A DNA stretch of 64,000 nt from CAYZQE01 sp964480635 (GTDB lineage Bacteria; Pseudomonadota; Gammaproteobacteria; GCA-001735895). The DNA is taken from NCBI GenBank assembly GCA_964480635.1, contig CAYZQE010000002.1, forward strand, positions 1-64,000. Direction: 5' to 3'. The translations under genes were made by a program, and so were the position numbers. This document shows, piece after piece, positions 41,622-50,563 of the stretch; the first letter of the stretch is position 1; the number at the start of each line of letters is the position of its first letter. The notes below the pieces were generated by a model that saw nothing but the letters and a program-made list of their open reading frames with translations, was not told the origin of the DNA and ran no database searches.

Positions 41622-42665
41622 ATGTCATACAAAATTAAAATATCTAATGCTGAAGTTTCATTTCAATGTGAACCTGAACAAGCAATTTTAGATGCTGCCC
41701 ATCAAGCAAATATCCTACTATCATATGGCTGTAAAGGTGGCCTTTGTGGTTCGTGTGAAGCTGTTGTTAATCAAGGTGAAGTCTATTATCCAGATGGCAT
41801 ACCAAAAGGCTTAAAAGAAGAAGACATAGCATTAGGTAAGGCTCTATTATGCAAGGCATTTGCGAAAAGTGATTTAGACATTGAAGCCCATGTTGAAAAA
41901 CCAGAAACACAACGCCCCTTACGCACCCTACCCGTTAAAATTCAGCAAAAAAACCTATTAGCTGATGATGTCATGCAGCTTATTTTACAATTGCCATCCA
42001 CCGATGAGCCCTTTGATTTTTTAGCAGGTCAATGGATGTATTTTGTGATGAAAGATGGCAAGAAAAGAGCTTTTTCAATTGCCAATACCCCCACTCAAGA
42101 AAAATTACTAGAAGTTCATATACGTCATGCAAATGGCGGGGTATTTACAGACTTTGTCTTTAATAAATTAAAAATAGGTGATATTTTAAAAATAGAAGGG
42201 CCACACGGAACATTTTTTTATCACGACGATTATAAAGACATTATTATGGTTGCTGGTGGTACTGGATTTGCACCCTTAAAAGGTATTATAGAAGCCTTAA
42301 TACAAAATAAAAATACACTTAAAATTAGTTTATATTGGGGTGTCCGCAGTAAAAAAGACCTTTATATGGAAGAGCTTGTTAAGCAGTGGCAAGAACAAGG
42401 ATTGATAGATTACATTCCCGTATTATCAGAGCCGACTCTTGAAGATCAGTGGCAAGGTGAAACAGGGTTTGTACATGAAGCGATTATAAAAAAATATAGC
42501 TCTTTAAGGAATCACGTGGTTTATATGGCGGGCCCACCACAAATGATTACGGCATCAAAAAAAGCATTTATAAAAAATGGAGCTCGTAGTAAAAAGATTT
42601 ATTTTGACTCTTTTGAATACTCAGATGATGCATCAAAAGCCATTGAAAAAAGTGGCAGCGACTAA
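41622..42665 (+). CDS. 2Fe-2S flavin reductase (CDP-6-deoxy-glucoseen reductase-like)
   Basis: A 347-residue oxidoreductase. It has an N-terminal plant-type ferredoxin domain with CKGGLCGSC (CX4CX2C) and a later Cys in LLCKAF, then a ferredoxin-NADP reductase-type FAD domain (KRAFSIANTP) and an NAD(P)-binding domain (IMVAGGTGFAPLKGIIEAL, YMAGPPQM). Such three-part proteins pass electrons from NAD(P)H via FAD to the 2Fe-2S centre and on to a partner. The annotation as a glucoseen reductase is a family label; a partner oxygenase is not in the window. It follows ubiD by 99 bp. Confidence 0.85.
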   Translation: MSYKIKISNAEVSFQCEPEQAILDAAHQANILLSYGCKGGLCGSCEAVVNQGEVYYPDGIPKGLKEEDIALGKALLCKAFAKSDLDIEAHVEKPETQRPLRTLPVKIQQKNLLADDVMQLILQLPSTDEPFDFLAGQWMYFVMKDGKKRAFSIANTPTQEKLLEVHIRHANGGVFTDFVFNKLKIGDILKIEGPHGTFFYHDDYKDIIMVAGGTGFAPLKGIIEALIQNKNTLKISLYWGVRSKKDLYMEELVKQWQEQGLIDYIPVLSEPTLEDQWQGETGFVHEAIIKKYSSLRNHVVYMAGPPQMITASKKAFIKNGARSKKIYFDSFEYSDDASKAIEKSGSD

Positions 42666-42992
42666 AGTTTATTTTTAGGTTGTCATAGCATAACTGACGC
42701 CAACTCATTTTGACCTAAATCGATAATGCCGTTTTAACATAGTTGCTTTGTAGTCTACTACCCATGGATTAATAAGTTTTGATTCGTATTGTGCTATTAG
42801 ATTGGCCAGTAGATTTTTTAATTCTTCTTAATTCGTAATTTTAAAATTTTTGGGTTAATACATCGTATTTTATGAGAAAACTAAATTAGTGACACATTAA
42901 ATGATGATAAAAGAACTATTTAATCGTTTTTATTTCTACGGAAGGCTGCAATATGCTATAAATCGCATCATATTAAAAGAGTACAACAAGCA
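42666..42992. other. 327-bp AT-rich spacer before pyrR
   Basis: No gene, tRNA or clear terminator is visible. A TTGACC sequence near 42709 could be a -35 element, but the -10 is weak. It presumably carries the promoter of the pyr operon. Confidence 0.4.
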
Positions 42993-43493
42993 TTGACTGA
43001 AAAAAGCGCCAACCCTTTAATTGAAACCTTATTTAAAAGTTTAACAACACTCTTTTCTAAAGATGATGATCCCGTCATTATCGGCATAGATACAGGTGGT
43101 TATTGGGTTGCAAATGAATTACATAAACAGCTAAAACCAAGCACTAAACTTGGCAGGCTTAATATCAGCTTTTATAGAGACGATTTTTCTAAAATGGGCT
43201 TACACCCGACCGTAAATCCATCAGAAATTACAGAAAATATTGATGAAAAAACAGTTGTGTTAGTCGATGATGTATTACAAACAGGTAGAACCATACGCGC
43301 CGCAATGAATGAAATATTTGATTATGGGCGACCCAAAAAAATTATATTAGCTGTTTTAATTGATCGAAGTGGACGTGAGCTTCCCATTCAAACAGATTAT
43401 TGTGCATTAACAATGACGTTAAAAAACAATGAGCATGTAAAGCTCATTGGGCCAGACCCTATCACCTACCATGTGATTAATAATGAGCTATAA
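42993..43493 (+). CDS. pyrR: PyrR bifunctional regulator / uracil phosphoribosyltransferase
   Basis: A 166-residue type I phosphoribosyltransferase. The PRPP motif is [18 protein letters not shown]. An [15 protein letters not shown] segment and [20 protein letters not shown] also match PyrR. In Pseudomonas-like operons pyrR precedes pyrB and pyrC'. It may act as a UMP-sensing regulator, a UPRTase, or both. The start is TTG at 42993; the frame has no ATG or GTG before the conserved part, and a ribosome-binding site is poor, so the start is less certain. It overlaps pyrB by 11 bp. Confidence 0.9.
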   Translation: MTEKSANPLIETLFKSLTTLFSKDDDPVIIGIDTGGYWVANELHKQLKPSTKLGRLNISFYRDDFSKMGLHPTVNPSEITENIDEKTVVLVDDVLQTGRTIRAAMNEIFDYGRPKKIILAVLIDRSGRELPIQTDYCALTMTLKNNEHVKLIGPDPITYHVINNEL

Positions 43494-44445
43494 AGCAAAT
43501 ATACAATTAAGCGATAGCGGTCAATTAAAACACTTTTTAAGCATAGAAGGCTTACCCCTCTCTATTCTTACTCAAATATTAGATACAGCAGAATCTTTTA
43601 CCTCTATAGGTGACCGTAATGTTAAAAAAGTCCCTTTATTACGCGGTAAAACAGTCGCCAATTTATTTTTTGAAAATAGCACAAGAACACGCTCAACTTT
43701 TGAACTAGCGGCACAGCGATTATCAGCAGATATCTTAAATTTAGACGTTAAAACATCAGCCACAGCTAAAGGCGAATCTTTACTAGATACCTTACATAAC
43801 CTACAAGCCATGCAAATTGATATGTTTGTGATCAGACATTCAGACAGTGGCAGCGCACATTTTTTCGCTAACCATGTTGCACCAGGTGTTAGTGTATTAA
43901 ATGCAGGTGATGGACAACATGCCCACCCTACTCAGGCTATGCTTGATATGTTCACCATACGTCACCATAAACAAGACTTTACAAAATTACGCGTGGCAAT
44001 TGTTGGCGATATTAAACATTCACGCGTAGCCCGTTCACAAATACATGCTTTAAATACATTCAGTACCGGTGAAGTTAGGGTGATAGCCCCTAAAACCTTA
44101 TTACCAATGGATACAGAGTCAATGGGTGTTAAGGTTTATAACAATATCAACGAGGGATTAAAAGATGTCGATGTGGTTATTATGTTGCGCTTACAAAAAG
44201 AACGTATGCAAGGCGCATTATTACCCAGCGAGTCGGAGTATTTTAGGCAATTTGGTTTAAGTAGTGAACGCTTAGCACTAGCTCATCCAGAGGCAATTGT
44301 TATGCACCCAGGCCCCGCCAATAGAGGCGTAGAAATCGCATCAAGTGTGATGGATGGAAAACAGTCAGTCATTTTACAGCAAGTGACTTTTGGAATTGCA
44401 GTCAGAATGGCAGTGATGTCGATGATAGTCGGTAGCAGTGAATGA
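43483..44445 (+). CDS. pyrB: Aspartate carbamoyltransferase catalytic subunit
   Basis: A 320-residue transcarbamylase. It has the carbamoyl-phosphate motif [13 protein letters not shown], a [17 protein letters not shown] segment and [12 protein letters not shown]. It condenses carbamoyl phosphate and aspartate in pyrimidine synthesis. It is of the class whose catalytic chain assembles with a dihydroorotase-like PyrC' rather than PyrI, which fits the next gene. No pyrI is present. Confidence 0.95.
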   Translation: MSYKANIQLSDSGQLKHFLSIEGLPLSILTQILDTAESFTSIGDRNVKKVPLLRGKTVANLFFENSTRTRSTFELAAQRLSADILNLDVKTSATAKGESLLDTLHNLQAMQIDMFVIRHSDSGSAHFFANHVAPGVSVLNAGDGQHAHPTQAMLDMFTIRHHKQDFTKLRVAIVGDIKHSRVARSQIHALNTFSTGEVRVIAPKTLLPMDTESMGVKVYNNINEGLKDVDVVIMLRLQKERMQGALLPSESEYFRQFGLSSERLALAHPEAIVMHPGPANRGVEIASSVMDGKQSVILQQVTFGIAVRMAVMSMIVGSSE

Positions 44446-45710
44446 ATACTCTTATTAAAAATGGATTACATATCAACCCAGTGTCGGGGATATCTTGCCA
44501 GCAAGATATTTATATTGAAGGGAACTTGATAGCAGCCATTGGCGAAAAACCAAAAAACTTAGCAATAGACAAAGAAATTGATGCTAATGGCTGTTGGGTC
44601 ATCCCAGGAATCGTAGATATTAAAGTGCGTATTAGAGAACCTGGTTATACGCATAAAGCGACATTAGCATCAGAAACAAGAGCGGCAGCATTAAACGGCA
44701 TCAGTACTATTTGTATTCCACCTGATTCATCACCTGTTGTTGATCATGCAGCCATTGTGACTCAAATGCATCACAATAATGAGACGGCAGGAAATAAATC
44801 TCATATCTATATTATTGGTGCGTTAACGAAAAATTTAAATGGTGAAATACTAGCTAATATGGCTAGTTTAAAAGAAAAAGGCTGTATTGCGGTCACTAAT
44901 TCAGTGTATCCAATGCAAAATAATCTCATACAACGACGCGCAATGGAATACGCATCCGGGTTAGACTTAACAGTCATTATACAGCCGATTGATCATTCAT
45001 TAATGGGAGATGGCTGTGCTCACGAAGGTGCTTTTGCAACCCGCTATGGCTTACCTTCGATTGCAGAAGCTGCAGAAACAGCGGCGTTGGCGAAAGATAT
45101 AGAGCTAGTAGCACAAACAGGTGCTAAAACCCATTTTGGTCAAATATCATGTGCTCGATCAGTTGAAATGATTCGTCAAGCAAAAAAACACGGATTACCA
45201 ATTTCTGCCGACTGTACTATTCATCAATTGTTTTTAACAGATCAAGATATTGCGCAATTTGATACTAATAAACATGTCATACCCCCTTTACGCAGCCAAA
45301 GAGATTTAGAGGCTTTAAGGCATGGATTAACCGATGGCACGATAGATTGTATTTGTAGTGATCATCAGCCACATGAACTAGATGCTAAACTTAAACCATT
45401 TCCATCTTCAGAAGCAGGAATGAGTGGCTTGGATAGTTTTTTGCCACTTGCTTTTAAACTGGTGGATGAGGGTGTATTAACCAAAGAACAGTTAGTAAAA
45501 ACAATTACCAATAATCCAGCAAAAATATTTAACTTACCCGCTGGAAAAATAGAAAAAGGTGAATTAGCCGATATTTGTATTGTTAGCCCAAATGAATTGT
45601 TTCAGTTAGAAGCTAAAAATATTTTGTCAGCAGGTAAGAACAATGCTTTTATCAATTGGAACTTTTCACACAAAGCCGTTAAAACCTATATTGCGGGTAA
45701 ACTGGCTTGA
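44442..45710 (+). CDS. pyrC': Inactive dihydroorotase-like PyrC'
   Basis: A 422-residue amidohydrolase-fold protein. True dihydroorotases have a zinc-binding HxH in PGxxDxHVHLREPG; here the same segment reads [14 protein letters not shown], so both His are lost. Where the usual sequence is VTPHHL, it reads CTIHQL, and CSDHQPH keeps the Asp. It is therefore the non-catalytic PyrC' (PyrX) that stabilises the PyrB dodecamer, as in Pseudomonas. A real PyrC must be elsewhere. It overlaps pyrB by four bases (ATGA). Confidence 0.9.
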   Translation: MNTLIKNGLHINPVSGISCQQDIYIEGNLIAAIGEKPKNLAIDKEIDANGCWVIPGIVDIKVRIREPGYTHKATLASETRAAALNGISTICIPPDSSPVVDHAAIVTQMHHNNETAGNKSHIYIIGALTKNLNGEILANMASLKEKGCIAVTNSVYPMQNNLIQRRAMEYASGLDLTVIIQPIDHSLMGDGCAHEGAFATRYGLPSIAEAAETAALAKDIELVAQTGAKTHFGQISCARSVEMIRQAKKHGLPISADCTIHQLFLTDQDIAQFDTNKHVIPPLRSQRDLEALRHGLTDGTIDCICSDHQPHELDAKLKPFPSSEAGMSGLDSFLPLAFKLVDEGVLTKEQLVKTITNNPAKIFNLPAGKIEKGELADICIVSPNELFQLEAKNILSAGKNNAFINWNFSHKAVKTYIAGKLA

Positions 45711-45732
45711 TCAAATAAAATATTGATCAAGC
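45705..45732. terminator. Hairpin overlapping the pyrC' stop
   Basis: GCTTGATCAA pairs with TTGATCAAGC around an 8-base loop; the left arm includes the stop codon. It separates the pyr operon from the convergent Cys-rich gene. No long T-run follows. Confidence 0.55.
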
Positions 45733-45745
45733 AGAGCAACTAAGG

Positions 45746-45943
45746 CTATTTACCAGCAGTACAGGCCATATCTTGACCGCAACACAGCGGTGATTTAATT
45801 TTACCATGGCCATTAGGACATTCAGAGACTTGTACGTCTGATCCATCGTCTAATTTTAATGAAGCATCAACTAAAGGTGCATCACATTCACCACAAGATG
45901 CATTAACGCTCATACCACAAAGATCACATTTATAAGTTGCCAT
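45746..45943 (-). CDS. Cys-rich zinc-ribbon-like small protein
   Basis: A 65-residue protein with about nine Cys arranged as CDLC near the start, CGEC near residue 17, then CPNGHG and LCCGQDMAC near the end. The CxxC pairs suggest zinc or iron binding, as in rubredoxin-like or zinc-ribbon proteins. The first half resembles a ribbon (YKCDLCGMSVNASCGECDAPL). I do not recognise a named family with certainty. GGAAGTAAAAA lies upstream of the ATG. It is a single-gene unit. Confidence 0.75.
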   Translation of the reverse strand: MATYKCDLCGMSVNASCGECDAPLVDASLKLDDGSDVQVSECPNGHGKIKSPLCCGQDMACTAGK

Positions 45944-45977
45944 TTTTTACTTCCATTCAGTTAGTTAAATAATTTTT

Positions 45978-46011
45978 AGAGACCTTTTTTTTGTTTCGTG
46001 CAAAGGTCTCT
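45978..46011. terminator. Hairpin at the ycgL stop
   Basis: AGAGACCTTT pairs with AAAGGTCTCT around a 14-base loop; the right arm touches the ycgL stop codon. It likely ends the ycgL transcript, although neither strand has a good T-tail beyond the stem. Confidence 0.45.
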
Positions 46012-46277
46012 TATAGTTCATACAAATAGTCTTCATTTGGCAGTTGCAAATGAAAACCTAAATTCAGCAGATTATCGTAAACTTGTTTAGGGTCTTCTTG
46101 AGATAGCTGACGCGTTGGCGTGTGCTCGAACTCTAAGCTAAATTCACCTTCCCCAAATACAGTCATCAAAGATAAAGGTATTTTTTCAAAGTCATCTTTA
46201 GTGGTGACATATAGATAAGTATTGTCTTTTTTTAAGCTGCGATAAACATAACAGATAATTTTTTTTTCAGCGCTCAT
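46011..46277 (-). CDS. ycgL: YcgL domain protein
   Basis: An 88-residue protein matching E. coli YcgL in its N-terminal half (ICYVYRSLKKDNTYLYVTTKDDF) and its C-terminal LGFHLQLP. The fold is known but the function is not established. ATG at 46277 overlaps the upstream gene's TGA as ATGA, so I prefer it to the GTG at 46286. Confidence 0.88.
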   Translation of the reverse strand: MSAEKKIICYVYRSLKKDNTYLYVTTKDDFEKIPLSLMTVFGEGEFSLEFEHTPTRQLSQEDPKQVYDNLLNLGFHLQLPNEDYLYEL

Positions 46278-46669
46278 AATGCCCACAGAATTGATTGATA
46301 GGCAGCAGCAGAGATATCAATTTGGTCACCATTTTGAATGTCCCATTGTTCTGCCCAGCCCAGTGTTAAAACAGAATTGATAGGTAAGCGATCTTTAATA
46401 AATTGTTTTTTAAGCGTCATATTAGAGTCATATAAAATAACGTGCACATTAAAAAGTGGCGCAGTATGAATGTTTTTAATATGAATATTTTTATCGCTTT
46501 TGCCGGTTAAGGCACTGATGAGCTCCCCACCAAGATTAGTGCCGACATTAACTTCTACGGGTACTGGTTTATAACCCCAACCCACAGGAATACGGTCAGG
46601 CGCAAAAATAAAAATAGAGAGAATAATGGCCAACATAAAGCCAATAAAAGAGGATAAAGTTCTAAGCAT
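46274..46669 (-). CDS. Membrane-anchored protein of unknown function
   Basis: A 131-residue protein with one N-terminal TM or uncleaved signal anchor (residues 4-24, FIGFMLAIILSIFIFAP). A roughly 100-residue extracytoplasmic beta-rich domain (VPVEVNVGTNLGGEL, HTAPLFNVHVILYDS) follows. I do not recognise a family. It is coupled to ycgL by ATGA. Confidence 0.65.
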   Translation of the reverse strand: MLRTLSSFIGFMLAIILSIFIFAPDRIPVGWGYKPVPVEVNVGTNLGGELISALTGKSDKNIHIKNIHTAPLFNVHVILYDSNMTLKKQFIKDRLPINSVLTLGWAEQWDIQNGDQIDISAAAYQSILWAL

Positions 46670-46795
46670 AAGATATAAAGTAGTTAAAAATTAAAATGGA
46701 TCCACCTATTAACAAAAAAAACAGAAAACAATTTAATCAGTTTTGTAAAGGGCCTTTATAAAAAGATATTTTTGTCGTCTAAACAAACGACTTAA

Positions 46796-47563
46796 CTAAC
46801 CAAAAAAGAATGATTGGGTATGTAAGATACTTTCGTCAAAAGAACCAATTTCTTTTAGTTTTTCAATATCATGTATGGTTAAGCGTTTATTTTTAATGTC
46901 CATTAAACCTTGTTCACGTAAGGACTTTAAGGTGCGATTGACATGAATTTGAGTTAAACCTAAAGCATCACCAAGGTCTTCTTGGGTTAGAGGAAATTCA
47001 ATTTCATCTTTAATATTATCACCATAGATAAGTTTAATACGATAGAAAAGCTCAACACATAAATAAACAAGGCGTTCTTCTGCCGATTTTTGGCCAATAC
47101 CAACTAAATGGTTTTGGCAGATAGAGCTATCTCTAGTATGCATATCTGCCATACGTAAGGCTAAACCAACGTTTTCTTTAAACATAGCTTTCATGTCTTT
47201 ACTGGGAAAAGCGCATAAAACAGTATCTGTCAGTGCCATTGCTGTGTGGCGCATAGTGCCACCAAAATCAGCTTGAAACCCTAAAAAGTCGCCGGGTAAA
47301 GCAATTTTAGTGACTTGTCTTTTACCATTAGATAAGGTGGCATATTGTAATACCCAACCATGATACAGAGTAAACATATACTCTGAATGTTCAGATTCTT
47401 TATACAGTGTTTTTTTAGCTTTTATTTTAAATTGATCAGATCTAAATTTCTGTGTCCAAGACAAATCTTCTTCAGAAACACCTTTAAAAAGCGCTAAGCG
47501 CCTTACAGAGCAGTCAGTGCATTGGGTATGTTTATATTCAATGGGTAATAAATTTATATCCAT
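46796..47563 (-). CDS. Crp/Fnr family transcription regulator
   Basis: A 255-residue regulator with a cyclic-nucleotide-binding-type fold (residues about 30-150, GDFLGFQADFGG), a dimerisation helix and a C-terminal helix-turn-helix (LTQEDLGDALGLTQIHVNRTLKSL). The N-terminus has CTDC, the first two of the FNR cysteines, but the third is missing (RRLALF), so an FNR-type 4Fe-4S cluster is doubtful. Signal and targets are unknown. It follows xthA by 9 bp in the minus-strand operon. I found no clear TTGAT-N4-ATCAA box in the spacers I checked. Confidence 0.88.
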   Translation of the reverse strand: MDINLLPIEYKHTQCTDCSVRRLALFKGVSEEDLSWTQKFRSDQFKIKAKKTLYKESEHSEYMFTLYHGWVLQYATLSNGKRQVTKIALPGDFLGFQADFGGTMRHTAMALTDTVLCAFPSKDMKAMFKENVGLALRMADMHTRDSSICQNHLVGIGQKSAEERLVYLCVELFYRIKLIYGDNIKDEIEFPLTQEDLGDALGLTQIHVNRTLKSLREQGLMDIKNKRLTIHDIEKLKEIGSFDESILHTQSFFFG

Positions 47564-47572
47564 AACTCACTC

Positions 47573-48382
47573 TTAGGGGTCTAATTTAAGCCAAATAGGT
47601 GCATGGTCAGATGGTTTTGTCATGCCGCGAATATCTTCGTCGATGCCAGCGTCTATCATAGATGATTGTAGAGCCTTTGACACTAAAACTTGGTCTATGC
47701 GTAATCCACGCCTAGGTTCGCGCTCAAAACCTTTACTGCGATAGTCAAACCAACTGAACTGATTATTAACCTCAGGATAGAGATGTCTAAAACTATCGCA
47801 ATAGCCCAAAGCAATCAGTCGTTCAAACCATTTGCGTTCTTCGGGCAAAAAACTGGTTTTACCCTGTTTTAACCAACGTTTTTCACTGTCGGCACCAATG
47901 CCAATATCATTATTAACGGGAGCAATATTAAAATCACCCATCATAATAACCGCTTCATGGTCATCAATAGATTGCAAAAAAATAGTTAAATCGGCATAAA
48001 ATTTTTCTTTAGCGGGGTATTTTGTTGCATGATGAATGCTTTCACCTTGAGGGAAATAACCGTTATAACAATGAATTCTTTTGCCATTAACCTCAAATAG
48101 ACCGCCAATAAAACGTTTTTGTGATTCATCGGTATCACCATCAAAACCATATTTTGGATCAATAACCTCAGTGCGTGATAAGAGAGCAACGCCATAGTGC
48201 GTTTTTTGCCCCATAAAAATAACGTGATAACCAAGGTCATTAATCGCTTCAATGGGGAAATCATGGTCTTGCACTTTGGTTTCTTGCAAGCCAATAAACT
48301 CAGGGTCATGTCGCTCAATTAAAGCGGCAAGTTGATGTAGGCGTAATCGAACGCTATTAACGTTAAAAGAAATAATTTTCAT
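47573..48382 (-). CDS. xthA: Exodeoxyribonuclease III
   Basis: A 269-residue AP endonuclease/exonuclease. It has the metal residue in FIGLQETKVQD, catalytic MGDFNIAP, and the His of KPSDHAPIW, as in ExoIII. It cuts at abasic sites and degrades 3' ends in base-excision repair. Length matches E. coli XthA (268). It overlaps the upstream YihY gene by four bases (ATGA). Confidence 0.95.
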   Translation of the reverse strand: MKIISFNVNSVRLRLHQLAALIERHDPEFIGLQETKVQDHDFPIEAINDLGYHVIFMGQKTHYGVALLSRTEVIDPKYGFDGDTDESQKRFIGGLFEVNGKRIHCYNGYFPQGESIHHATKYPAKEKFYADLTIFLQSIDDHEAVIMMGDFNIAPVNNDIGIGADSEKRWLKQGKTSFLPEERKWFERLIALGYCDSFRHLYPEVNNQFSWFDYRSKGFEREPRRGLRIDQVLVSKALQSSMIDAGIDEDIRGMTKPSDHAPIWLKLDP

Positions 48383-49692
48383 ATTTTATGAATTAAAGTT
48401 GAAAAATTAGTGTTTAAAAAAGTATTGTCTAATGCCTGTTCATGTTGTTTCATTAAATCATCAATAAGCACATTTGTTGGTACAGAAGACTCACGGTTAT
48501 CCTTACCTTGGCGCGCGCAATTGATAATGTCTGTCACGTTAATGAGTTCAATGCTTATAGCAGGCAAATATTGTGCAGGTTCATCGTTAGTCGTTTTTAT
48601 AAAACGTGATTGCTCTAAGGACTTTATTAAAGGTAACAAGGTTTCAGATGGAATGCTTAAGTTTGTGCTGAGGTAAGGCAAGGTGATTAATTGATCGCTT
48701 TTTTGAGCGTGGCTTTTAGCAATTAATAGCATCATATGTAGCATACACTGTTCTTGTAAATGGCCACTTAATGTGAGCTTTTGTTTGTCCCATGTTAAAC
48801 GTTCGGGATGTTGATGATAATAGGCAATGTTGGCACCAGTGAGTAACACTAACCAACCCAAATAGAGCCAAATCATAAATAGAATTAAGATGGCAAAACC
48901 AGAATAAATTGCCGTATAACTGGTAGAGCCACTAGCAAAAGTCGCAAAGGCTCTGCCTAGTAACTCCCATACGACACCTGAAAAGAAAGCACCATAAAGC
49001 GCAGACTTAAATGTGACCTTAACGTTAGGCACTAAAAGATAAACAAAGGTAAAAGCAGCAATAATAAAGACAAAAGGGAGAAGATAACCCGCAAATTGAA
49101 GTATTTGCCCAAACAGAGCATATTGATTAAGTGCCTCAACGACTGAATTACTACCTAATGATGCGGTAATACCAATGGCTGCAAACATCATTACCGGCCC
49201 CACCATAACAATGCTTAAATAATTACTAAAGCGTTGTGCGGGCGATCGAGCGGAGGAAATACGCCATGTATAATTAAAGGCAGATTCAATTTTTGAAATC
49301 AGAGAAATGACGGTATAAATTAACATTATCATGCCAATTCCCCCAAGTACGCCAATTTTCATATTATCAACAAAGGATATGATCTGAGCAGTAAGCTGGG
49401 GGCCTTTGTCACCAAGTGGTAACAGCATGTTGCTGAGCATGGGCTCTATTTGATTATGAACACCAAAACCCTTTAAAACAGAAAAGCTCACGGCAATTAA
49501 AGGCACTAAAGAAAGTAGTGTCGTATAGACCAAACTCATGGCACGTAAAGACAACATACCACCCATTAAATCGCGCACGACTAAAGACGTTACTTTCAAA
49601 AAAAATATAAAATGACGCTTTATAGAAGAATCAGGTTCTTTGCTATGCCAAATAAAGTGCTGTAATTGTTCAGATAATGTTTGTGCAGACAT
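48379..49692 (-). CDS. YihY/UPF0761 family inner-membrane protein
   Basis: About 437 residues with six TM segments between residues 30 and 290 (SLVYTTLLSLVPLIAVSFSV, IMLIYTVISLISKIE, FSNYLSIVMVGPVMMF, and others), followed by a roughly 150-residue cytoplasmic tail with a winged-helix look. It matches the YihY (formerly RNase BN) family of unknown function. I chose ATG at 49692; a TTG at 49704 would overlap the upstream gene. Confidence 0.85.
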   Translation of the reverse strand: MSAQTLSEQLQHFIWHSKEPDSSIKRHFIFFLKVTSLVVRDLMGGMLSLRAMSLVYTTLLSLVPLIAVSFSVLKGFGVHNQIEPMLSNMLLPLGDKGPQLTAQIISFVDNMKIGVLGGIGMIMLIYTVISLISKIESAFNYTWRISSARSPAQRFSNYLSIVMVGPVMMFAAIGITASLGSNSVVEALNQYALFGQILQFAGYLLPFVFIIAAFTFVYLLVPNVKVTFKSALYGAFFSGVVWELLGRAFATFASGSTSYTAIYSGFAILILFMIWLYLGWLVLLTGANIAYYHQHPERLTWDKQKLTLSGHLQEQCMLHMMLLIAKSHAQKSDQLITLPYLSTNLSIPSETLLPLIKSLEQSRFIKTTNDEPAQYLPAISIELINVTDIINCARQGKDNRESSVPTNVLIDDLMKQHEQALDNTFLNTNFSTLIHKI

Positions 49693-49697
49693 GGGCG

Positions 49698-50240
49698 TTA
49701 CCAATTTGATGTTTTTAAATAAGCGATTTCATCGGGAGTACTCTCTCTACCTAATTCGCCATTGCGATGTGGAAAGCGTCCAAAACGTTTAACAACATCA
49801 TAATGATGGCGAGCAAACTTAGCATTATCATCAAGCCCAGCAGCTTCAAATAGCTCAATAGCTAATTGTTGATCATTTAAATTTTCACTGTGCATAAACG
49901 GTAAAAACAAAAAAGCCTTATGCTTATCAGGCATAGCTTTGATTAAATCATGGTCAATTGCATAGTGGGCAATGTCACGAGATTTAGCTTCAGTAGAATA
50001 ACGCTTACCCTGCCCGCGAAACATATTAAGTGGTAATTGATCTAAAATAATAACCAGAGCAACGACCCCTTCGGCACTGGTTTTCCAGTGGTCTAACAGC
50101 CCATCACGCGCTTGTTGCCAAATAAGCTCATAACGTTGTGTTAATTCGGCATCAAATTCATCCGTAGACTTAAACCATAAAGGGGATACTTCATCAGAGA
50201 ACCAATGGGTTAAAAGGTCATTTATTAAGGTGTCGTTCAT
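49698..50240 (-). CDS. DUF924 family protein
   Basis: A 180-residue all-helical protein with the DUF924 signature LVIILDQLPLNMFRGQGKRYS, then FLFLPFMHSEN and RFGRFPHRNGELGRES. Family function is not established. It overlaps the small unknown gene upstream by four bases. Confidence 0.88.
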   Translation of the reverse strand: MNDTLINDLLTHWFSDEVSPLWFKSTDEFDAELTQRYELIWQQARDGLLDHWKTSAEGVVALVIILDQLPLNMFRGQGKRYSTEAKSRDIAHYAIDHDLIKAMPDKHKAFLFLPFMHSENLNDQQLAIELFEAAGLDDNAKFARHHYDVVKRFGRFPHRNGELGRESTPDEIAYLKTSNW

Positions 50241-50500
50241 GTTTCAAGCCACTTTTCTAAATAATAAATAAAGTGCCCTTCTGTCGATTTAGACGGCCCT
50301 AAAACCTTAGCGGCATAATATGAATCATTGGGTTTAGCCTCAGCAACGGCGAATTCTTCGGATGATTTAATAACCACACAATTGGCAGAAAAGCGTTTGT
50401 TTTTACGTTTCGATTTACTATGACGTTCGGGTGCATAAACAACAGCAGCTTGAATGGTAGACACTTTAGTCAGTGGGTCTGGTGGGACATAACCTTTCAT
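50237..50500 (-). CDS. Small conserved-looking protein, unknown
   Basis: An 87-residue basic protein with a Lys/Arg cluster (RHSKSKRKNKRFSANCVVI) in the middle and a WLET end. It has no membrane segment. I do not recognise it. ATGA coupling to the DUF924 gene supports it as real and first in the operon 50500-47573. It is divergent from the radical SAM gene. Confidence 0.65.
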   Translation of the reverse strand: MKGYVPPDPLTKVSTIQAAVVYAPERHSKSKRKNKRFSANCVVIKSSEEFAVAEAKPNDSYYAAKVLGPSKSTEGHFIYYLEKWLET

Positions 50501-50563
50501 AAATTTAAGAATTTGTGTAACAGCCTTTATTATAACCGAGAATCAAGTGTTAGAATACGCGCT

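Noticed and set aside
42666..42992. tRNA or riboswitch upstream of pyrR
   Set aside because: No cloverleaf, T-loop sequence or attenuator-like hairpin with a T-run is visible.
45705..45732. FNR-type binding site
   Set aside because: TTGATCAA occurs twice, but the half-sites are not in the TTGAT-N4-ATCAA arrangement; the sequence is better explained as a hairpin at the pyrC' stop.
47446..47563. Oxygen-sensing FNR
   Set aside because: Only two of the N-terminal cysteines are present, so the protein is left as a generic Crp/Fnr regulator.
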